The translations under genes and the position numbers were made by a program. A DNA stretch of 64,000 nt from JAFDVL01 sp963794955. Lineage in GTDB: Bacteria > Acidobacteriota > Blastocatellia > RBC074. The notes under the pieces are model-generated. The model was not told the origin of the DNA. It did not search any database and saw nothing but the letters and a program-made list of their open reading frames with translations. The stretch spans positions 1 to 64,000 of the forward strand of contig CAWCGF010000004.1 of assembly GCA_963794955.1 (NCBI GenBank), read 5' to 3'. Below are positions 45,238-54,036 of this stretch, one piece after another (positions within the stretch are counted from its first letter, which is position 1; the number at the start of each line of letters is the position of its first letter).

Positions 45238-48200
45238 TCAGCGGAAGTTTTCCACCAGCATCAAATCTGAATCGTTGCGATCCGCCTGGGACCAGACGAA
45301 CCATTTTCCGTCAGGAGAAACATCGAGCGGTGTCGCTACGAAGGTAGTGCGGTCGAGCTTTGTGACCACGCTCACCTTTTGCGTGTCGAACCGGAAGAAT
45401 TTCAGCACCCAGCTCAAACGCGAGGCAGCGTCGCGCTCTTCGGCAACAAAATAGATGCCGTCGTTCGCCACATCCCAGCGATCCTGGGCGGAAAGGCCAG
45501 CAGTGAGGACGGCAATTTCTTCTCCGCCCTCGACGGGTACGCGCCAAACAGTCCGCTCCACTGGCCCCGCGTAATAGACAAACCGACCGTCCGGCGACTC
45601 AAAAGGAACCCCGCCACCGCCGCTGGGTAAGCTGGATCAGATTGCCTCCCGCCGCCGGGACCTTCCAAATCTGTCTTTTCCCGGTGTGGTCCGAAGCGAA
45701 GTAAATCCACTTGCCATCGTGTGACCAACTTGGCCTGTCCTGGTGTCCCGCTTCGGCGACCAGCGGGCGCGGCGCGCCTCCCTGAGCATCAACCACATAG
45801 ATGTCGCTGTGTCCGTTGGGCCGGGCATCAAACACGATGCTGCGACCGTCGGGCGACCAGCGCGGGCTGCCCACAAACGGTTCCAGGAAAGCTAATTGAT
45901 GCTGGTTCGTGCCGTCGCTCTCCGCGCCCCAGATCTGTTGCTTCCCGGTGCGGGTAGAAGCAAAGGCGAGGCGCTTGCCATCGGTGAAATTTGCGGGGCC
46001 GCCTCCAGATAAGTCGAGGAGATTAACTTGCGACGCTGCCAAGGCTCCCCTTCCCGTGCGGGACGATCATAGCGCCAGATGTTGGCATTACGCGTGCGGC
46101 GCACATAAATCAATCTGCGTCCGGTGGGCGAGATCACCGGCATGATCCCGCCATCCCCCAGAATGGGCAGCCGGCGTGGCTCGCCCCCTGCCACCGCAAT
46201 CTTCCACAGACTGGGCGTAAAACCGACGGCCTCCGTTGAGCCATAGACAATTTCTTTGCCGTCGGGCACCCAGGTCAGGGAGAGGGAACCGCCCGGCGGA
46301 GGGACGAGGAGTCGTGGCTCGCCGCCACGGATCGGTGCCACGTAAATTGACGAAGCCAGGCCAGCCTGTGTGAGCCGCGCAAAAGCCACTGTTTCGCCGT
46401 CCGGGGAGACGGCCAGGGAGTAATCACCGTATGTTGGAGGCGACGTCAGGCGGCGCTTCTCGCCCGTTTCCACCGCGACGGTGAAGATGCCCTGGGTCCC
46501 GCCATCTAATTCCGAAAAAAATAAGGTTTTTCCATCGGGCGACCAGCCCAGCCTGGTGGGCCAAAATTCGTGACGCCTCAGAAATACGCCCTCTGCCACT
46601 TTTCGTTCCGTCCCACCGAGCGGCGGAACCAGATAAATGGCACTCTCGCCATTCACGCCTGTCGAGCGCATGAAGGCAATGTAACGCCCATCCGGAGACC
46701 AGGCCGGAGCCGTATCCTGGGCCGGGTCTGTCGTGAGCCGATGTGGGGAGCCAGCGCCGATTACCTGAATGTAAAGATCGAAGTTCTCGCCGGACTCGCC
46801 ATTCCACGAAAACGCGACCTGATTGCCATCGGGCGAGAGGGTCGGCGTTGTTTCGCTGCCTTCCATGGTGGTGAGCGGGACGGCCTGCAGGGACGGCTCC
46901 GGCGGGAGTTCGCGGCGGCCCCTAAAAGCGACGATCAGCGCGACGATGACAGCGATTGATATTGCCAGCGTGACGAGCACAGCACGCGGGTGGCGTTTGC
47001 CCGACTGGATCAAATCGGTCGTGACCAGCGGCGGTTGCCACGCTGCTGCCGCAGTGGGATGAGCTACTGCTTCGTTGGTGATCCTGGCTGGTTCCGCTGC
47101 GGCTTGTTTGTCGGCGGAGGAACTGTGTTCGAGTTCCGCTTCCACCAGCAAATGCGTTTGCAATCTCTTTAAATCCGTCAGCAAATCTTTGGCTGACGCA
47201 TAACGCTCGTCCACGGGCTTCGCCAATGCATGGTTGATGATTTGCTCGAGTTCGGCGGGCAGCTCTTTGACCAACTGCGTGAGTGGCGGCGGCGCTGTTT
47301 CCAGAATCGCCACGATGATGTGGCTGGCCGTTTCGCCCATAAACGGCGGTCGCCCGGCCAACATTTCATAGAGCACGACACCGAGACTAAAAATGTCTGT
47401 GCGGGCATCCACGCGCTGTCCGCGCGCCTGTTCCGGCGACATATATGCCACGGTTCCCATTACCGTGCCAGGAGCGGTTGATTGCGGGCTGTTTTGCTCC
47501 GCCTGCAATAGCGTTGCGGCCTCTTCATTGCGCATTCCGAAATCCGCATTCCGCATCGGAGTGAGTTTCGCCAACCCGAAATCCAGCACCTTCACCAGTC
47601 CATCCTCACGCCGCATAATGTTTTCGGGCTTGATGTCGCGGTGTATGATCCCAGCCTCGTGCGCGGCAGCCAGCGCCGCCGCCACCTGCAGGGCCAGATC
47701 AACCGTGGTGGTGAGTGAGAGCCGTCCGCCCCGCAACCGTTGCCGCAGCGTCTCGCCCTTGATGTATTCGGTGACGATGAAGTGGGTCTCGTCTGCACTG
47801 CCGATCTCGTGAACGGTGAGAATGTTGGGATGGTTAAGGGCAGAGGCGGCGCGCGCTTCCCGCTCAAACCGCTGCACTCTTTCAGCATTTGTGGTGAACT
47901 GCGCGGGCAGGAGCTTGATGGCTACCTGGCGTCCCAACAGCGTATCCCTGGCCAAATAGACTTCGCCCATCCCGCCTGCGCCCAGCAGGGAAAGAATCTG
48001 GTAGTGGCTGAGATGCTGCCCGATCACCCTTGCGCTCTGTTCTTCAGCCAGGTCCTGGGCGGCAATTTCCAAGGCCGGTTGCTCGATGAAAGTTTCAGCC
48101 GCCGACTGGTAGCCGAGCAGGGATTCGACTTCCCGCCGCAGTTCGTCATCGCCGGCGCAGGCCCGTTCCAGATACGCCACACGCGCTCTGGGTTCAAGCT

Positions 48201-48252
48201 CCTGCACGGCGCGATAATGCTCGCCCACTTTCTGATAGCGTTCAGGTGTCAT
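45238..48252 (-). pseudogene. Ser/Thr protein kinase with PD40 propeller, carrying two compensating frameshifts
   Basis: The kinase domain is complete: GAGGMGEVY (91-99), Lys113 (VAIK), HRDIKPEN (204-211), DFG (224-226) and YMSPEQARG. A short N-terminal extension (MTPERYQKVGEHYRAVQELE...LLGYQ) and a membrane helix (AVLVTLAISIAVIVALIVAF) precede a PD40 propeller. One base is missing near 45982 (ISP[D]GKRLAFAS) and one is extra near 45615, after which the original frame returns and ends LMLVENFR at 45238. Only about 120 residues are out of frame. The kinase part is usable either way. It is three bases after the sigma-factor gene, so one operon. Confidence 0.85.
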
Positions 48253-48255
48253 AGC

Positions 48256-48843
48256 TCAGCCCTCCTCTCTCGACCCGGATTTGCTCAAGGCTCGCAGTAA
48301 CCACACCTTGGCCATGCTCCAATCACTCCGCACAGTGCGGGGCGAAACGCCCAACACCTCGGCGATTTCATCCTCGGTCAAGCCGCCAAAGAAGCGCAAT
48401 TCAACGACCTTGCTTTGGCGCGGATCAAGGCGGGACAGCGTAGTCAGCGCATCATCCAGCGCCACGAAATCCGTGCTGCGCGCCTGCGTCACGGTCAGCG
48501 CCTCGTCCAAGGAGACCTGCTGTGCCTGACCGCCTCGTTTGAGCTTTTGCCGGGCACGTGCGAGGTCCACCAGGATGTGCCGCATGATTTGCGCTGATAC
48601 CGCATAAAAATGCGCCCGATTTTGCCAGTGCGCATTCTTCACCTCGATCAATCGCAGGTAGGCTTCATTGATCAGGGCCGAGGTCTGCAGGGTATGGTCG
48701 GCCTGTTCGCGCCCCATAAAGCGTTTGGCGATCCGATGCAGTTCCGCATAGACGAGCGGGATCAATTGATCCAACGCCGCCTGGTCTCCCGAACTCCAGG
48801 CCAGCAGTAATTGTGTGACGTCTTTCTGTGCAGGGCTGGTCAT
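48256..48843 (-). CDS. ECF-like sigma factor of the TIGR02999 type
   Basis: A 195-residue sigma factor: region 2 (LIPLVYAELHRIAKRFMGREQADHTLQTSALINEAYLRLI) and region 4 (LTTLSRLDPRQSKVVELRFFGGLTEDEIAEVLGVSPRTVRSDWSMAKVWL). This group (ECF-like, 'acidobacterial' in TIGR02999) usually sits beside Ser/Thr kinases that are thought to control it. Here the kinase gene follows after three bases. Start ATG 48843 is preceded by GAGGGAAGG; the longer frame has no ribosome site. Intact. Confidence 0.93.
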   Translation of the reverse strand: MTSPAQKDVTQLLLAWSSGDQAALDQLIPLVYAELHRIAKRFMGREQADHTLQTSALINEAYLRLIEVKNAHWQNRAHFYAVSAQIMRHILVDLARARQKLKRGGQAQQVSLDEALTVTQARSTDFVALDDALTTLSRLDPRQSKVVELRFFGGLTEDEIAEVLGVSPRTVRSDWSMAKVWLLRALSKSGSREEG

Positions 48844-49098
48844 GGCCTTCCCTCTGTTCACGATGATGGTTGAATGGCAGCAAGGTATCACATCTCCCGG
48901 TGAATCACTATCGACTGAGAAGGAAATATTTATGCGGGCGGCTGCCGCTTTTACGAGCCGAAATCGCTAAGTTAAGTGAGAGCAGCAAAAGCTCTTGGAC
49001 AATGGCGCAACCGGCAGTTATCCAACTGGTTCCGCTGCATCAATGGCTGTGGATGGTGCATAAAAACCGCCATCTGCTTTGTAACTGAAGGAGAAAAA

Positions 49099-49659
49099 AT
49101 GATTGCTCACCATCGAAACAAAATAGCCCTGGCCGTAGCCGTGATGGCGGGTGCCGCCTTGTTTTTCACCACCCTGGTCCGAGGACAGGGACAGGCAGAC
49201 CTGGAACACATACAGGCACACCGAGGACAAAGACATGAAGCGCCCACGCTGGAAGGCACCTGGCGCGTTGACGTGTTCCCCACGGGGGCACCGGCCGGCA
49301 CTGTCATTAAGGCGTTGCATACTTACGCGGGGGGCGGAGTGGCGGTTGAGTACAATAGCGCGAGTTCCTTCCCACGCTACGGAGTCTGGAAGCAGCTCGG
49401 TCGCCGGACTTACGCTTCATCCTGGGAGGCGCTCATTAACAATCCAAACCTGCCGCAGATCAAACGCGTGAGAATCCGTAATTTCATCCGGGTCGAACCT
49501 GGTGTTACCAGCTTCACGGGATACGGGCAGGTCATGTATTTCGACGCGAATGGCAACCAGATTAACAGCCCCAGCACTGGCCAACTGCTTGATTGCGCCA
49601 CACTGCAAGCTACCAGGATGGAGGTTGAAATCCCCGCTCTTGCTTGCCGCGCCAATTGA
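49099..49659 (+). CDS. Secreted protein of unknown function next to the kinase/sigma pair
   Basis: A 186-residue protein with a signal peptide (IALAVAVMAGAALFFTTLV) and a lipocalin-like block: LEGTWRVDVFP, then GGVAVEYNSASSFPRYGVWKQLG and RTYASSWEAL. The pattern 'GTW.v...G......f..dG....' fits small beta-barrel proteins of the DUF-type lipocalin-like group. ATG 49099 follows GAAGGAG. It is divergent from the sigma/kinase operon (255-base gap with no gene, only a 12-codon frame after GAAGGA at 48932) and may be its target (inference). Confidence 0.75.
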   Translation: MIAHHRNKIALAVAVMAGAALFFTTLVRGQGQADLEHIQAHRGQRHEAPTLEGTWRVDVFPTGAPAGTVIKALHTYAGGGVAVEYNSASSFPRYGVWKQLGRRTYASSWEALINNPNLPQIKRVRIRNFIRVEPGVTSFTGYGQVMYFDANGNQINSPSTGQLLDCATLQATRMEVEIPALACRAN

Positions 49660-49718
49660 AAATCAGCCACTGCTATACCGCGAACGGTCATAATCGGAAC
49701 ATTTTCAACGCCAAGGTT

Positions 49719-49783
49719 CAAAGGGGCAAAGGTTCAAAGAACAGCAATAGATTCAGGTATTCCTTTGTCACTTTGCCCCTTTG
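49719..49783. repeat. Small palindromic intergenic element
   Basis: CAAAGGGGCAAAG (49719-49731) and CTTTGCCCCTTTG (49771-49783) are perfect 13-base inverted repeats separated by 39 bases, with further imperfect pairing outside (GGTTC..GAACC type). It is non-coding and sits between the secreted protein and the third M48 gene. Unlike the other palindromes in the window. Confidence 0.6.
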
Positions 49784-49909
49784 CGGTAAAACCCTGGTTC
49801 AGTTTATGCCCGTTCACGGTATACATAGCGAAAATAACCACAAGAAACCTGATTTACGGACCACGCACATCTTCCAAGGATGGTAAGAGTGTATCGTCCA
49901 CCCCATAAA

Positions 49910-49974
49910 TGAGCCGCAGCACAGCGGCTCATTCCAAGGGAAGGCAGCCACGACAGCAAAGCCACTGCCTTCCC
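49910..49974 (+). promoter_or_regulatory. Conserved leader with paired inverted repeats before the third M48 gene
   Basis: Same architecture as 44264-44340: TGAGCCG (49910-49916)/CGGCTCA (49925-49931), then GGGAAGGCAG (49938-49947)/CTGCCTTCCC (49965-49974) around a 17-base loop ending ACAGCAAAGCCA, and a T run at 49987-49993. The preceding TATCGTCC is shared too. Conservation of stem and loop between two loci that otherwise differ upstream suggests function. Confidence 0.6.
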
Positions 49975-50070
49975 TTTCCGCAACAACTTTTTTTGCAACC
50001 CACTGCGCATGACGAGGCAGGACGGTCCTGTCCCAGGCCGAAGTGTGTGCTGTGGCACGAAGGAGAAGCC

Positions 50071-50805
50071 ATGGTGAGATATTTTGCCGCGCTCATTTTT
50101 CTCTTTATCAGCTTGACGATTTCTGTTCTGGGACAACCAGAAAAACCCAGGTTGTCGGAAACAAGTGCAAAGGCCCTGCGTTTTTTTGAGCGAATCGAAG
50201 AGCAGGATTTCAATGCGTACCTGAAACGCGTTCGGTTGCCCCGCGTTGAGGAAACGTTCAAAGCGCAAGTGCTAATGCATTTGCCGTCCGAAGAAGAACT
50301 CTCAATTTCCCCCGGAATGCAAAAAAAACTCACGGCCTTAGCGCCAGTTCTCAGCTATCACGAACGCCAAGCTGTAGTTGCCATCAAAGTCATTCGCCTC
50401 CGCCATATTTTTGTCGGCTTGCAGGGACGTGCCGTGCTTTTGATTTCAGATACGGCATTTCAATGGCTGACGACAGCCGAGCTTCAAGCCACGGTTGCGC
50501 ACGAACTGGGACACGAGTATTTCTGGGGTGAACTGATGGAAGCGCGCCAGCAGAAGAATTACGAAATGATGCGCGAGATCGAACTGCGCGCTGATGGCAT
50601 CGCTGTGATTACGCTCCGTCATTTGGGGCTGGATCCAACCAAATTAATTTCCAGTATTACGACCATCTACAGCTTCAATCAACGGATCACCAGCCTGGAC
50701 AGACGCCCCTATCCTCTGCCAGATGAGCGCAGCAAGTTCATTCGCGTAATGAGCGAATTGGTAAAGGCGCGCGACGAGGTCAAGGCGATCCTTGCCCAAA
50801 AGTGA
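50071..50805 (+). CDS. Secreted M48-like zinc metalloprotease (third copy)
   Basis: A 244-residue protein with a signal peptide (YFAALIFLFISLTISVL). Its core matches the copy at 44391 closely (FNAYLKRVRLPRVEETFKAQV, HERQAVVAIKVIRLR, LQGRAVLLIS). The zinc site is H144-E-L-G-H148 and E171-x-x-x-D175 in IELRADGIAV. ATG 50071 follows AAGGAG. No regulator gene lies directly upstream; the nearest is the kinase/sigma operon on the far side of the secreted-protein gene. Convergent with the tandem esterase. Confidence 0.87.
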   Translation: MVRYFAALIFLFISLTISVLGQPEKPRLSETSAKALRFFERIEEQDFNAYLKRVRLPRVEETFKAQVLMHLPSEEELSISPGMQKKLTALAPVLSYHERQAVVAIKVIRLRHIFVGLQGRAVLLISDTAFQWLTTAELQATVAHELGHEYFWGELMEARQQKNYEMMREIELRADGIAVITLRHLGLDPTKLISSITTIYSFNQRITSLDRRPYPLPDERSKFIRVMSELVKARDEVKAILAQK

Positions 50806-50815
50806 AATCGTAATT

Positions 50816-52402
50816 TCAGCGCTGAAGCTGTGCCCGCAGCCACTGCACCAATTTCTGTTTGTAGCCCATCCATTCGGGATGCCCTTCCCAGTTTTCCACG
50901 CCGTGCGGCGCGCCTTCGACGGTATGCGCCTCGTAATTGGCATTAAGGCTTTTGAGCCGTTGGGCAAAGGCTTCCTGCTGTTTGTATAAGCCATCTTTTG
51001 TGCCGCAAAGCAATAAGAGCGGCGGAATATCCTTTATGCGATCAGGATTGGGAACATAGGTTTCGAGGTTGTGCAAAGGGGAATAACGCCGCAGCATTAA
51101 CCAGGCTTGATCGTTCAACTCTTGCAGTCCAAACAATCGTGCGTGCAAGGCGCGTGGGGAATGGGTGGTAACCATTGCTGCCAGATCATACACGCCATAA
51201 AACGATACGACTGCCGCGACATTCAATCCCGCTTCTTTTTCGGTTTGTGCATTGGTCGCCAGGTAAGAAACCATCTGCCCGCTCGCTGATTCGCCCAGTA
51301 GAGCAATACGACTCGGAGCAACGTTGAAGCGCTTCGCATTTGCCTGCACGTAACGGATGGCTGCCCGCAAATCATTCAATTGCTCCTGATGCCGAACATA
51401 CGGAGTCAAACGATAATCAATCGAAAACCACGCGAAGCCCGCTTTGGCCAAGGGTTCAAAGAGCGGCGTGGCATAGGTAACTTTGTCGCCTGCTTCCCAA
51501 CCGCCGCCGTGGGCGATGATGACGGCAGGGAATGGCCCGCGACCTTTGGGCACGTACGCGTCCAGCTTCAAACCATGTTGCGAACTGTACGTAATGTCTT
51601 TCTGCAAATTTGTTTTGTAAGGTCTGTGGCCATTGCGCGTGAGATTGAGTTTTTGCTTTAGCCAATCGAGCAGCTTGGCTTTATAGCTCCATTGCGCCGG
51701 CCACCAGTTTTCCGGGCGATGAATGGCGTTCGCAACGGCAATGAAATCGTTCGGCACACCTTCGCGGCGCAAGGCTTCGCCGTATTGGCTGGCTTGTTCT
51801 GGTGTTACTTCCTGATCGGCTGAGCCATGAATAAGCAAGGTGGCAGGCATCCCATTGCTTACCTTAGTTAGCTGCTCATATACGCCCCCGATCAGCACAT
51901 TCGCTTGCACGCCCTTAGGTTTTTCCGCTGCCAGCAAGGCGGCCAACGTTGCGCCCGTGTCTTCGCCAAGCAGCGCGATGCGGTCAGGATCAATGCGGAA
52001 CTCTTTGGCGTTACAGCGAATGAAATCAAGCGCCGCGCGCAGATCATCAAGCGAGTCTTTGTAATTGCTCGCCCCGTTCTTGCGATAATCAATCGCAAAC
52101 CAGTTATAGCCCGCACCCGTCAGCAATTCGAGGAACTGCCCTGTAAAGGAAACACGACTCCCCGAAGTGAAGCCGCCGCCATGAATGACGATCACGGCGG
52201 GCCGCTCGTTGCCTCGTTTTTGCAAGTAAGCATCCAGCGCTAGTTCTTTGCCATCCACTTGCCTATACACGATGTCGCCCTTGGTGCCGGGGATGATGTA
52301 ATTACCTTCGGGGTTGCGCACTTTGATAGACAGGCAATCGGCGAGCGCCTGTGCGGCAAACAGCACGAACAACAGATATGTGAGTGACGCGAAAAGTTTC
52401 AT
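50816..52402 (-). CDS. Secreted tandem alpha/beta hydrolase (two esterase domains, first one disabled)
   Basis: A 528-residue protein with a signal peptide (LTYLLFVLFAAQALA) and two BD-FAE/esterase-type domains (about 40-250 and 265-525). Each has an HGGG oxyanion loop (74-77, 298-301). The first elbow is G146-E-D-T-G150, with Asp148 where the nucleophile Ser should be; the second is GES372AS. So only the second domain should be an ordinary serine esterase, with Asp (GTKDG) and His (APHGVENW) at the end. The first domain may be a carbohydrate- or partner-binding relic. Convergent with the M48 gene, 10 bases apart. Confidence 0.88.
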   Translation of the reverse strand: MKLFASLTYLLFVLFAAQALADCLSIKVRNPEGNYIIPGTKGDIVYRQVDGKELALDAYLQKRGNERPAVIVIHGGGFTSGSRVSFTGQFLELLTGAGYNWFAIDYRKNGASNYKDSLDDLRAALDFIRCNAKEFRIDPDRIALLGEDTGATLAALLAAEKPKGVQANVLIGGVYEQLTKVSNGMPATLLIHGSADQEVTPEQASQYGEALRREGVPNDFIAVANAIHRPENWWPAQWSYKAKLLDWLKQKLNLTRNGHRPYKTNLQKDITYSSQHGLKLDAYVPKGRGPFPAVIIAHGGGWEAGDKVTYATPLFEPLAKAGFAWFSIDYRLTPYVRHQEQLNDLRAAIRYVQANAKRFNVAPSRIALLGESASGQMVSYLATNAQTEKEAGLNVAAVVSFYGVYDLAAMVTTHSPRALHARLFGLQELNDQAWLMLRRYSPLHNLETYVPNPDRIKDIPPLLLLCGTKDGLYKQQEAFAQRLKSLNANYEAHTVEGAPHGVENWEGHPEWMGYKQKLVQWLRAQLQR

Positions 52403-52478
52403 TAAATGATTCCTCGGTTTTACGTATTGCTTGTCAGGTCATGCGCCGCGTAGTGAGGAGGTGTCAAGAGTGCAAGCT

Positions 52479-53744
52479 TCAGCTTGTGTTTGTCTCGTCA
52501 TCTCCGACGACGGATTGGTACGGATCAACAAACAGCCACATCACCACGCCGAACGCGAACACGCTTGCAGCGATATAAAACGGCAATGTCCACGAATGCA
52601 AACGATCTACGGCTTGCCCGACGACAATGGGCGAAAGCGTGCCACCGAGGTTGCCGATCATATTCATAAAGCCCGTCACTACGCCAGCATTCTTCCTACC
52701 TACATCTAAACACACCGACCACGAGGCGCTAAGTGTGATCATTTGAAAGAAGGCCGCCACCGCCAGCAATAATGCGGCGATAATGCGATTCGGCGTTAAG
52801 GCAACAGCAACCAAAGCCAGGCCGCTCACCGCGTATCCCACCATCCCCACACCGCGTCGTGCCAGGCGTAAATCGCGCACGGCCAGCTTGTCGGTCAACC
52901 AGCCGCCGAAGAGAAAGGCGATACCGCTCAAAATCCAGGGCAAGGCCGAAAACCAACGGGCATATTCGGTCGAAAAGCCGCGCGCCTTAATCAAGTAGGT
53001 CGGCAACCACGTCACATAAAAGTAAATGCCATAGCCAAAGGCAAAATACATCGCACAAATGGCGGCCATGTTTTTGCTGGTGAATAACAGCTTCCACGGC
53101 ACGCGATGCGACGTCGTCAGCTTCGGTTTGTGGGCTTGCAGCAAGGCCAATTCTGCTTCATTGACGGATGGATGCTGGGCGGGATCATCCCGAAACCACC
53201 AGTACCAAATCGCGCACCAGAGAAACCCAACCAAGCCAACGATGACAAACGTCCAACGCCAGGTAACTTTGGCAATGAGCGGAAACAACAGTGGAGCCGC
53301 AATCGCCGAGCCTATTGCTTGCCCAAAAAAAGCCATGCTGATACCACGCCCCTGTTCCGACACGGGAAACCAGCGCGACACCGTACGGGCAATGTTGGGG
53401 TACGCGCCCGCTTCGCCCACGCCAAACAAAAAGCGAATCGTAAGCAATGACCAGAAGCCGACTGCGGCGCCGGTGACAATCGTGAACACCGTCCAGCAAG
53501 CGACGATGCGCGTCAACGTTTTGCGTGTGCCAATGGCGTCGCCTAACCAACCGCTCGGAATTTCAAAGACCGCGTAGGCGAAGGTGAAGGCACTGAAAAT
53601 CCAGCCCATTTGTGCAGCCGTAAAGCCCAGGTCTTTCGTGATGGCAGGTGCAGCCACCGAAATGCAAAGACGATCAAAATAGGTAATCGCGGCGAGAAAG
53701 AAAATCAGCCAGAGAACGTTGCGGCGCGCGTGAGTTGGGGGCAT
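52479..53744 (-). CDS. MFS transporter (anion:cation symporter-like)
   Basis: About 421 residues with twelve predicted membrane helices. Family motifs: WLGDAIGTRKTLTRIV between helices 2 and 3, RFLFGVGEAGAYPNIARTVSRWFP (helix 4-5 region typical of ACS/ExuT-like sugar-acid symporters) and a central loop DDPAQHPSVNEAELALLQ. The ACS group often carries hexuronates, tartrate or 4-hydroxyphenylacetate with protons. The start is ATG 53744; the longer frame has no signal. It could feed the exported enolase-type sugar-acid enzyme, but there is no linkage. Confidence 0.9.
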   Translation of the reverse strand: MPPTHARRNVLWLIFFLAAITYFDRLCISVAAPAITKDLGFTAAQMGWIFSAFTFAYAVFEIPSGWLGDAIGTRKTLTRIVACWTVFTIVTGAAVGFWSLLTIRFLFGVGEAGAYPNIARTVSRWFPVSEQGRGISMAFFGQAIGSAIAAPLLFPLIAKVTWRWTFVIVGLVGFLWCAIWYWWFRDDPAQHPSVNEAELALLQAHKPKLTTSHRVPWKLLFTSKNMAAICAMYFAFGYGIYFYVTWLPTYLIKARGFSTEYARWFSALPWILSGIAFLFGGWLTDKLAVRDLRLARRGVGMVGYAVSGLALVAVALTPNRIIAALLLAVAAFFQMITLSASWSVCLDVGRKNAGVVTGFMNMIGNLGGTLSPIVVGQAVDRLHSWTLPFYIAASVFAFGVVMWLFVDPYQSVVGDDETNTS

Positions 53745-53764
53745 AAGTAAGTTGAGATTGCAAA

Positions 53765-53850
53765 AGGTAGAGCAAACTTTCCCGTTTGCTCCGGTCGTAA
53801 CAAAGTAGCGCTGGGGGAAACATAAGCAAACGGGAAAGTTTGCTCTACCT
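53765..53850. repeat. Palindromic element, copy A (left of the giant CHAT gene)
   Basis: The first 26 bases (53765-53790, starting AGGTAGAGCAAACTTTCCCG) are a perfect inverse of the last 26 (53825-53850). The 34-base centre is not palindromic and gives the element a direction. A second copy lies at 59591-59678 in the opposite orientation. Non-coding. Size and shape suit a REP/MITE-type repeat. Confidence 0.85.
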
Positions 53851-54036
53851 TTCAAACAGCGATGCAGCACACAAACTGATTTACCTTTTCTGTAGCCAGT
53901 GTTAGCATCCTGCCGTTTTTACTGAACCTTAGTCGAGATAGCAAGCGCTCCCCCATTGTTTGTAGCACATCGCGCCGCAGCGGTTGGCTTTTTTCATCCG
54001 TCCGCCACGACGACGCCTTTTCTTGCGGAGGACTTT

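Noticed and set aside
35258..48252. Calling the propeller proteins TolB, a Tol-Pal envelope component
   Set aside because: They are fused to a winged helix or a kinase and a membrane helix, so they are sensors; no Tol-Pal genes are nearby.
48932..48970. A 12-codon frame with GAAGGA before ATG as a leader peptide of the secreted-protein gene
   Set aside because: Too short and without any regulatory codon pattern or following attenuator; kept only as a remark.
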